Source: Alphaproteobacteria bacterium
Lineage (GTDB): Bacteria > Pseudomonadota > Alphaproteobacteria > Holosporales > Holosporaceae
Assembly: GCA_016870135.1 (NCBI GenBank)
Contig: VGCF01000043.1
Coordinates: 1 to 6,227 of the forward strand
Reading direction: 5' to 3'
DNA: 6,227 bases
Every line of letters begins with the position of its first letter. Position 1 is the first letter of the stretch. The notes beneath the pieces are model-generated. The model saw only the letters and a program-made list of their open reading frames with translations. It searched no databases and had not been told where the DNA came from. This document shows, piece after piece, positions 1 through 5,191 of the stretch. The translations under genes were made by a program, and so were the position numbers.

Positions 1-404
1 TTCTCGTTTGGATGAGGCGCAAAAATCCCTAAAGGCATAAAGCCTGCATATCCCAGCTGAACCTTTGCTCTGCACCTTCATGCCTGGAAAAGTATGAGCG
101 GGGCAGGGTATGGCTGCGCTGTGCGGACTCTTGTTCAAATGCTGTGCGCGGTGGTAGATTTCTGGAGGCCACCCTCTTTATGGTGCATCCCCATGGGTGC
201 AGGCCCCTGCTATATTACTGACCATATCCCCATGATCATCAACGTGGATCCAGGATTCACGGTCCTCTTTTCTTGGCTGTGTTAACCATGTGCGTCATAC
301 CGAGGATATCATATACCATTGATACGTATTGATTGGCGTATGGATTATTTTATGCATCAGGTCTATTTTTGCCTGTTAATGTTTTGTGTATGTTTTAAAC
401 AATG
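1..404. other. Upstream non-coding stretch, no convincing gene
   Basis: I see no supportable gene here. A plus-strand frame is open from position 2 and stops with TAA at 38-40 (last residues LDEAQKSLKA). It could be the tail of an upstream gene, but twelve open codons prove nothing. A minus-strand ATG at 38-36 running out of the left edge (MPLGIFAPHPNE) competes for the same bases. A 63-codon ORF at 94-285 has no good ribosome site and an unconvincing Cys/Trp/Pro-rich composition. Positions 1-290 are GC-richer, with small hairpins such as 184-190 pairing with 195-201 and the first copy of the 35-bp direct repeat. From about 300 the DNA becomes AT-rich and stays so through the following gene, which suggests a junction between DNA of different origin. 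Confidence 0.5.
162..196 (+). repeat. 35-bp direct repeat, left copy
   Basis: This is identical over 35 bases to 3298-3332, in the same orientation; it begins CTGGAGGCCACCC and ends CATCCCCATGG. Sequence on both sides of the two copies differs, so the boundaries are sharp. Copy-to-copy distance is 3136 bp and the interval contains the whole signal-peptide/repeat-protein gene. It is too long for a usual transposition target duplication, and no transposase or terminal inverted repeats are visible. It may be a dispersed intergenic repeat or a recombination footprint. Confidence 0.85.
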
Positions 405-433
405 TTGACGTTTTAAATATTTTTATATAAATT
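405..433 (+). promoter_or_regulatory. Putative sigma-70-type promoter for the split repeat-protein gene
   Basis: TTGACG at 405-410 is one base from the -35 consensus. A very AT-rich stretch follows, with TAAATT at 428-433 (17-bp spacer) or TATAAA at 426-431 (15-bp spacer) as the -10 element. Transcription would then start near 440, giving a leader of roughly 25-30 bases before the ATG at 467. The leader contains a small hairpin (GTAGT 438-442 with ACTAC 449-453, A-rich loop) and no clear Shine-Dalgarno sequence. Promoter-like matches are frequent in AT-rich DNA, so this is a moderate call based on position and the good -35. Confidence 0.5.
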
Positions 434-466
434 ATTAGTAGTAAAAAAACTACAGTTAAAAACAAT

Positions 467-658
467 ATGCGTTTAAAAAAATTGAAACAAAACACAGTTC
501 AACTGTTTTGTGCATTGTTTGTGCTTGGTATGAATGTTTATGGTGTGGATTCTACGTTTTCTAGGTATGCAAGCGTGGCGCGCTCGGATGATAATAATCC
601 ATCACCACAAGAGCATGTGGACAGCACCTTTACGGTAAAGGCAGATCAATATCTATAG
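467..658 (+). CDS. N-terminal signal-peptide fragment of a split secreted repeat protein
   Basis: This 63-codon ORF runs from ATG 467 to TAG 656-658. Its first ~26 residues form a typical Sec signal peptide: a basic start (MRLKKLK), a hydrophobic core around residues 12-23 (VQLFCALFVLGM) and a small-residue cleavage context VYG before VDS. The core Cys lacks a lipobox, so a lipoprotein is unlikely. After a Ser/Asp/Asn/Pro-rich linker the ORF enters the first copy of a repeat (KADQYL) that later continues QSVKNMNEG; here the Gln codon CAG is TAG. The 841-codon ORF starting at 671 is in the same frame, so I read this as the 5' part of one gene rather than a free-standing small protein. If translated alone it would yield only a short exported peptide of about 37 residues. 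No family is recognised. Confidence 0.6.
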   Translation: MRLKKLKQNTVQLFCALFVLGMNVYGVDSTFSRYASVARSDDNNPSPQEHVDSTFTVKADQYL

Positions 659-1462
659 AGTATCAAGAACATGAACGAAGGAAGAGTGTCTGACTTACAG
701 CAGGAGGAGGAGAAGATCAGGGAGGCTACTTATGTTATAGATTGCCTGACTAGAGACGATTATTGCAGTATTGGGCCATCACAATATCTGATAAACTGTT
801 TTTTTAAAAAACTAATAAGAGCATACACAGAAAACAATTGGTACCGAGCCGAATTATCAGACTCAGATCGTTCTCTCCATGACATAACATATCACCTTAT
901 AAGCAGACATTGTAACCGTAATCCAGACCTAAGTACGGTGAGAGATTGTATAAAAGCTTTAAATAGATGCGAGTTGAACTATGTCTCAAATCTAAAGGAC
1001 ACCTTAACAATATACCTTCAACATAATGAAGGGAGTGAGGTAAAAGAGTCTGAATTTTTCCAACACTTTGCACCTAATGAGCAATCAAAAACATTTTGGA
1101 TGATGGTAAATCATATAAAACACCTACCTCCAAAAGTTATCATAAAATATCTGAAGAAGAAGATATCACGAGAGATGTGGAATGCCGCTTGCGATACAGT
1201 GCTTGCAAGCAATGCGGGTCATATTCGTACGGAGATGATAAAAGAGCTGACGAAGAAGATAGCACCAGAGATGTGGGGTTCTGTTTTAAATAACGTAATG
1301 GACGCCGCACAGAAGGGAAGCAAAAACGACCTTGTTATAGTCAAGTACCTTGCAATCAAAGAGTGGTATTCTGAAATAGCAGCGATGAATGCTAAAGAGC
1401 ATTTGGAAAAAGAGATTAAATTAGAAGATTCGGTACAGGTCAGGGACAAGATTTTTGAAGCA
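638..1462 (+). repeat. Repeat unit 1 of the secreted repeat protein
   Basis: This 825-bp (275-codon) unit runs from the KADQYL motif to the next copy. It carries motif A, motif B and a tandem pair of motif C (1145-1240 and 1241-1342), followed by a degenerate third start (KYLAIKEW). It contains the amber codon at 656-658. Within motif C, 1169-1201 is identical over 33 bases to 2117-2149 in unit 2. Confidence 0.75.
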
Positions 1463-3196
1463 AAGGCAGATCAATATCTACAGAGTGTCAAGAACATGAA
1501 CGAAGGAAGAGTGTCTGACTTACAGCAGCAGGAGGAGGAGAAGATCAGGGATTATGATTCTTTTTTTAAAGACCTGACGCGCCCAGGTCTTACGGTTTAT
1601 CCATCACAAAATGTGATAAACTCTTTTTTTACAAAACTAATAAAAACATACACAGAACTAATAAAAACATACACAGAAGCATTGACCGGCCAATACGCAT
1701 TCGATAAAACAGACTACACAGAGACAGACTACAGAGAGGTTTTAAGTACAATAAAATACTTTATAAGCGGAGATTGTAACCGTAAGCCAGAACCAGACAC
1801 GGTGAGAGATTGCATAACAGTTTTAGATAAATTCGAGCAGATCAGAACGGATGTATTAAAGACTAAAACTGAAAAGACCAAAGAAATATGGCGGGATGCC
1901 TATCAGAATCAGAAGCCAAACAGTGCAGACTTAAAAAAGATGATACAAGGCTTGAACAATGAGTACAAAAATCCTGCAATTTTAAATCTAAAGAAGACCT
2001 TAACAATATACCCTAGTGAAGGGAGTGAGGTAAAAGATTCTGAACTTTTCCAACAGAATAATATAAAACACCTACCTCCAAAAGTTGTCACAAAAGATCT
2101 GCCGAAGAAGATATCGCGAGAGATGTGGAATGCCGCTTGCGATACAGTGGTTACAAGCAATGCGGGTCATATGCGTATGAAGATCATAAAAGAGCTGACG
2201 AAGAAGATAGCACCAAAGATGTGGGGTTCTGTTTTAAATAAAGCAGTGGACGCCGCACTGAACGGAAGCGAAAACGACCTTGATATAGTCAAGTACCTTA
2301 TAAGCACGGATTGTCATACTGAACCAGACGATATTGCTTATAAAGCAAAAATGATGGGTTTATTCTTAGAAATGGTGATGGACTCCACAACCTCTGTCTC
2401 AGAGCTTGGGAGCATGAACGAAGGAGGGCAGGGTAGGATCAAGAATTTGAGGAATTCTCTTTTAAAATACCTGACGAGCCCAGAGTGTGCAGTTCGACCA
2501 TCACAAGAGGTCATCGACAAGCTTTTTACGTCAAAGGCAGTTCAATATCTACAGAGTGTCAAGAACATGAACAAAGCAAAAGATTCTAGCTTACAGCAGG
2601 CGGAGAAGAAGAAGATCAAGGATTATGATTCTGTTTTAAAACACCTGACGCGCCAAGATTTTGCGGTTTATCCATCACAAAGTGTGATAGACTCTTTTTT
2701 TACAAAACTAATAAAAACATACACAGAAGCATTGACCGGCCAATACGCATTCGATAAAACAGACTACACAGATATTTTAAGTACCATAAAATACCTTACA
2801 AGCGGAAGTTGTAAGCGTAATCCAGAACCAGGCACGGTGAGCAAGTGCATAAATATGTTGAGCGATTGCATAAAGTCTTCAGATGAATTCGAGCCGATCA
2901 GAAAGAGTTTTGAAAAAGAGAATGACAATACAAATAACATTTACACAGAATCTAATGCATTCGAAAAATATGCCAAGACTGTATTAGAGCGTGAAATTAA
3001 GCGGCTCGAGAATGATGTTGTCCAAGAACAGACTGGCAATACAAATAAAAATAATATAGAATGCAGTTTGTTCAAAATAAATGTTAATAAAGCGTTGTTG
3101 CAACTCTTCGATCTAAAGGACACCTTGGAAACACAACTTACAAATTTTACAAATATAAATATCACAAGAGTTACAAACATAAATCCACAAGACTGA
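671..3196 (+). CDS. Large helical repeat protein (841 codons), unknown function, separated from its signal peptide
   Basis: I recognise no family. The frame holds three homologous units starting at 638, 1463 and 2534, the last truncated. Three sub-motifs recur. Motif A, consensus LTxxxxxVxPSQxVIxxFF then KLIxTYTE, occurs near 737, 1564, 2461 and 2638. Motif B, (I/V)KYLxSxxCxRxPxPxTV then CIxxL, occurs near 884, 1749, 2288 and 2785. Motif C, KxLxKKIxxEMW followed by about 20 helical residues, occurs as tandem pairs at 1145/1241 and 2093/2189. Spacing of 32-34 residues and amphipathic composition suggest an alpha-solenoid loosely like TPR or PPR proteins, an inference only. The C-terminal ~80 residues are Asn/Thr/Lys-rich. 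There are no obvious membrane segments or catalytic motifs. AT-rich codon use contrasts with metG. ATG 671 is the first start after the amber codon; AGAG at 657-660 is a weak ribosome site with 10-base spacing. The native start is probably 467. Confidence 0.75.
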   Translation: MNEGRVSDLQQEEEKIREATYVIDCLTRDDYCSIGPSQYLINCFFKKLIRAYTENNWYRAELSDSDRSLHDITYHLISRHCNRNPDLSTVRDCIKALNRCELNYVSNLKDTLTIYLQHNEGSEVKESEFFQHFAPNEQSKTFWMMVNHIKHLPPKVIIKYLKKKISREMWNAACDTVLASNAGHIRTEMIKELTKKIAPEMWGSVLNNVMDAAQKGSKNDLVIVKYLAIKEWYSEIAAMNAKEHLEKEIKLEDSVQVRDKIFEAKADQYLQSVKNMNEGRVSDLQQQEEEKIRDYDSFFKDLTRPGLTVYPSQNVINSFFTKLIKTYTELIKTYTEALTGQYAFDKTDYTETDYREVLSTIKYFISGDCNRKPEPDTVRDCITVLDKFEQIRTDVLKTKTEKTKEIWRDAYQNQKPNSADLKKMIQGLNNEYKNPAILNLKKTLTIYPSEGSEVKDSELFQQNNIKHLPPKVVTKDLPKKISREMWNAACDTVVTSNAGHMRMKIIKELTKKIAPKMWGSVLNKAVDAALNGSENDLDIVKYLISTDCHTEPDDIAYKAKMMGLFLEMVMDSTTSVSELGSMNEGGQGRIKNLRNSLLKYLTSPECAVRPSQEVIDKLFTSKAVQYLQSVKNMNKAKDSSLQQAEKKKIKDYDSVLKHLTRQDFAVYPSQSVIDSFFTKLIKTYTEALTGQYAFDKTDYTDILSTIKYLTSGSCKRNPEPGTVSKCINMLSDCIKSSDEFEPIRKSFEKENDNTNNIYTESNAFEKYAKTVLEREIKRLENDVVQEQTGNTNKNNIECSLFKINVNKALLQLFDLKDTLETQLTNFTNINITRVTNINPQD
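1463..2533 (+). repeat. Repeat unit 2 of the secreted repeat protein
   Basis: This 1071-bp (357-codon) unit is the longest. The order of sub-motifs is A, B, an insertion (roughly 1840-1990) not found in unit 1, the motif C pair (2093-2188 and 2189-2290, the same 96- and 102-bp lengths as in unit 1), then a second B and a second A. It retains CAG where unit 1 has TAG. It shares a 67-base exact match with unit 3 (1656-1722 with 2706-2772). Confidence 0.75.
1635..1676 (+). repeat. Exact 21-bp tandem duplication inside repeat unit 2
   Basis: Positions 1635-1655 and 1656-1676 are identical, adding seven residues in frame (ELIKTYT duplicated). Units 1 and 3 have only one copy at the equivalent place, so the duplication arose in unit 2, consistent with slippage or unequal recombination. 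Confidence 0.9.
2534..3196 (+). repeat. Repeat unit 3 of the secreted repeat protein, truncated
   Basis: This 663-bp unit contains the KAVQYLQSVKNMN start, motif A and motif B. It lacks the motif C pair and ends in a diverged Asn/Thr-rich C-terminus. It keeps CAG at the amber-equivalent site. Confidence 0.7.
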
Positions 3197-3268
3197 GACA
3201 GTATATGAATTCTAAGGAAAACGGAGTGTATTAAACCATCGCGTGATTATTGGTTTTAATCTCCCCCG

Positions 3269-3317
3269 GGGTGGCTTAGGGAAATCCATTTGTTTTCCTG
3301 GAGGCCACCCTCTTTAT
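3269..3317 (+). terminator. Possible terminator hairpin after the repeat-protein gene
   Basis: GGGTGGC at 3269-3275 pairs with GCCACCC at 3304-3310. Inside it AGGGAAA (3278-3284) pairs with TTTTCCT (3293-3299) with one G-T, around an 8-base loop. The tail TCTTTAT at 3311-3317 is only moderately T-rich. It lies 73 bases after the TGA at 3194-3196, and its right arm is the start of the 35-bp repeat. At the left copy of the repeat only a weaker stem (150-154 with 169-173) can form. It could instead act as a leader structure for metG. Confidence 0.4.
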
Positions 3318-3332
3318 GGTGCATCCCCATGG
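3298..3332 (+). repeat. 35-bp direct repeat, right copy
   Basis: This is identical to 162-196 in the same orientation and lies 80 bases before the metG ATG. With the left copy it brackets the whole split repeat-protein gene. Homologous recombination between the two would delete 3136 bp and leave a single copy in front of metG. Confidence 0.85.
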
Positions 3333-3411
3333 TTGATCCATTCTGTTTATTGCATTGACTTTTTATCCGATTTCATGAAGTCTAGGTCAAAGAGCTTTTT
3401 CATTGTGTTGC

Positions 3412-5097
3412 ATGATTCCTGTACCTTTTCGTTATATCACAACGCCCATTTACTATGTCAACGATCGACCCCACCTGGGCCATTTGTATACCAGTGTGGC
3501 CGGGGATATTTTGGCTCGATTCTATAAATTATTGGGCCATCGGGTCAAATTTGTGACGGGTACGGACGAACATGGGGCCAAGGTGGACCAAGCCGCACGC
3601 CAGCAAGGTCTTTTGCCCCAAGAGTATGTTGATGTCATGGCCAAAGCTTTTCAAGATTTAATCCAGGTTGCCCATGTACAGACGGATGATTTTATTCGCA
3701 CAACAGAGCAACGCCACCATCGGGCCGCCACCGCCCTGTGGAACCGTTTAGAACAAACCGGTGCCATTTATTTGGATCATTATGCCGGATGGTATGCTAT
3801 TCGTGACGAAGCGTATTACGATGAATCGGAACTAGCCGATGGCCCCAACGGTAAAATAGCACCAACGGGTGCACCCGTAGAATGGGTCCAAGAGCCCTGT
3901 TACTTTTTTCGCTTATCCCAATTTCAACAGCCTCTGTTAGATTATTATCGCGATCATCCCGAAGCAATCGGCCCAGACAGTCGGTACAACGAGGTCATAT
4001 CGTTTTTGAACAGCGGTTTACGCGATTTGGCTGTTTCACGATCCAAAATGACGTGGGGGATTGGCATTCCAGGGTCGGATCATGTGATGTATGTTTGGGT
4101 GGATGCATTGACCAATTATCTAACAGCATTGGGGTATCCCGACAGTGACGGCCCAGAATTTCAAGAGCATTGGAAAGAGTCTATTCACCTGATAGGCAAG
4201 GATATTTTGCGCTTTCATGCGGTGTATTGGCCCGCATTATTGATGGCTGCGGGATTGATGCCCCCTAAACGGCTGTTTGCCCATGGGTGGTGGATGAGTG
4301 AGGGGCAAAAAATGTCAAAATCATTGGGTAATGTCATTGATCCCTTTGCCTTGATCGATCAATATGGTGTCGATCGTGTGCGATATTTTCTGTTTCGCCA
4401 TGTACGATTTGGTCAGGATGGTGATTTTTCCAAGGCGTTATTTCAACAGCGCTGTAATCATGAACTGGCCGATGGTTTGGGTAATTTAGTTCATCGGGTG
4501 TTGTCCTTTATCCAGAATCGTTTGGACAGCGTCATGCCCGTTTGGTCTGGTGGTGCTGTTGCAGACTCTGAATACGCCTGTCTGCATAGGGGTGCAGACG
4601 TCATACGTGAATGGGCATCTGAACAGTCCAGTGGCTGGATTCATCATATAGAGGAGCAAAACATTTATGCTTATTTGGAATCCGTCTATTCAGGTATTAC
4701 AAAGGGCAATGTCTATATGGCCGAACTTGCTCCATGGGCCTTGTTCAAATTGGCACGCTCTGGTGATATGGCGGCCGAGCAAGCCATGCGTCATGGTCTG
4801 TGTGCTCTGGTCATTTTTTTACGTGATGTGGCCATTGCCTTGTGGCCTGTGATACCCGCTACGGCCCAATCCATCTGGACTCAACTGGGATTACCGGGTG
4901 CCATACAGGATCTAACGGGCGGCGGTGTGGAATCTGGCCATGTGACTGATGGTGGTTCAGAGCGCAGTGGTCAGGTGTCCAATATAGAAAATGGTGCCAC
5001 AGCTAAGTTGGATGCTGGGTTTTTTTCATGTCTTGGCGCTGACCTGTTGATCGATTGTATTGGGCAACCAACCCCGCTGTTTTCAAAAGACGTATAA
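3412..5097 (+). CDS. metG: Methionine--tRNA ligase (methionyl-tRNA synthetase)
   Basis: This class I cytoplasmic enzyme charges tRNA-Met with methionine using ATP, for both initiator and elongator tRNA. The N-terminus YITTPIYYVNDRPHLGH carries the HIGH signature as HLGH (residues 21-24). TGTDEHG is at 49-55, the methionine-pocket region YVWVDALTNYL at 227-237, HLIGKDILRFH at 259-269 and KMSKS at 300-304. The helical anticodon-binding domain follows from about 350, with PWALFK at 441-446. The connective region has no zinc-knuckle cysteines, and the protein (561 residues) lacks the C-terminal EMAP-like domain of the ~675-residue type; it resembles the short alphaproteobacterial form. A Gly/Ser-rich insertion at about 502-535 precedes the conserved-looking end GQPTPLF. 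I chose ATG 3412 because it leaves only eight residues before the conserved ITTP. An in-frame TTG at 3403 has a better-spaced AGAG (3391-3394) and would add three residues. It is GC-richer than both flanking genes. Confidence 0.96.
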   Translation: MIPVPFRYITTPIYYVNDRPHLGHLYTSVAGDILARFYKLLGHRVKFVTGTDEHGAKVDQAARQQGLLPQEYVDVMAKAFQDLIQVAHVQTDDFIRTTEQRHHRAATALWNRLEQTGAIYLDHYAGWYAIRDEAYYDESELADGPNGKIAPTGAPVEWVQEPCYFFRLSQFQQPLLDYYRDHPEAIGPDSRYNEVISFLNSGLRDLAVSRSKMTWGIGIPGSDHVMYVWVDALTNYLTALGYPDSDGPEFQEHWKESIHLIGKDILRFHAVYWPALLMAAGLMPPKRLFAHGWWMSEGQKMSKSLGNVIDPFALIDQYGVDRVRYFLFRHVRFGQDGDFSKALFQQRCNHELADGLGNLVHRVLSFIQNRLDSVMPVWSGGAVADSEYACLHRGADVIREWASEQSSGWIHHIEEQNIYAYLESVYSGITKGNVYMAELAPWALFKLARSGDMAAEQAMRHGLCALVIFLRDVAIALWPVIPATAQSIWTQLGLPGAIQDLTGGGVESGHVTDGGSERSGQVSNIENGATAKLDAGFFSCLGADLLIDCIGQPTPLFSKDV

Positions 5098-5099
5098 AA

Positions 5100-5139
5100 A
5101 GAGGAGGGGGCTCTCTTGTGGCCCCCATCTCTCTTATTT
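5100..5139. terminator. Bidirectional terminator between metG and the convergent gene
   Basis: GGGGGC at 5106-5111 pairs with GCCCCC at 5121-5126 around a 9-base loop. After one A-A mismatch the stem continues with AGAGG 5100-5104 against TCTCT 5128-5132 (one G-T). On the plus strand the tail is CTTATTT. On the minus strand the stem is followed by TCCTCTTTTTATA, a better U-tract. It starts just after the metG stop, and metG and the 5192-6227 gene converge on it, so it probably ends both transcripts. Confidence 0.8.
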
Positions 5140-5151
5140 GCCCTGTACGCG

Positions 5152-5165
5152 CCCCATTGATGGGG
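5152..5165. other. Small GC hairpin in the convergent intergenic region
   Basis: CCCCA (5152-5156) and TGGGG (5161-5165) form a 5-bp perfect stem with a TTGA loop. No T-tract follows on either strand, so it is not a convincing terminator alone. It may be an accessory 3' structure of the minus-strand transcript. Confidence 0.35.
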
Positions 5166-5191
5166 GAACGATCGCCTCTGTTCCTATAGAG

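Larger units (their letters stand above)
467..3196 (+). pseudogene. Secreted repeat protein gene interrupted by one in-frame amber codon (composite)
   Basis: The frame is continuous over 909 residues except for TAG at 656-658, codon 64. Comparison inside the gene shows what happened. The repeat start reads KADQYL-stop-SIKNMNEG here, KADQYLQSVKNMNEG at 1463 and KAVQYLQSVKNMNKA at 2534. The stop corresponds to CAG in both other copies, a single C-to-T transition at 656. The remaining 841 codons are intact, so the change is recent, or is tolerated through readthrough, tRNA suppression or re-initiation at ATG 671 (13 bases after the TAG), or is a base-call error. Intact, the product would be an exported repeat protein with a cleaved signal peptide. 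Cut, the repeat region loses its export signal. Whether it is truly a pseudogene cannot be decided from the sequence. Confidence 0.6.

Noticed and set aside
1..40. Tail of a plus-strand gene (2-40, ending LDEAQKSLKA) or start of a minus-strand gene (38-1, MPLGIFAPHPNE)
   Set aside because: The two readings compete for the same bases and both are only about 12 codons; neither can be supported without sequence to the left.
94..285. 63-codon plus-strand ORF
   Set aside because: No ribosome site, unconvincing Cys/Trp/Pro-rich composition, and it spans the non-coding 35-bp repeat; the second copy of that repeat lies outside any gene.
162..3332. Insertion sequence bounded by the 35-bp repeats
   Set aside because: No transposase, no terminal inverted repeats, and 35 bp is longer than normal target duplications; only the direct repeat itself is supported.
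3355..3389. metG promoter starting from TTGACT at 3355-3360
   Set aside because: A good -35 but no acceptable -10 at 16-18 bp; not enough to call.
3243..3527. 94-codon plus-strand ORF overlapping the metG start
   Set aside because: Its C-terminal half is a shadow of the conserved metG N-terminus in another frame, and its first half covers the repeat and hairpin.
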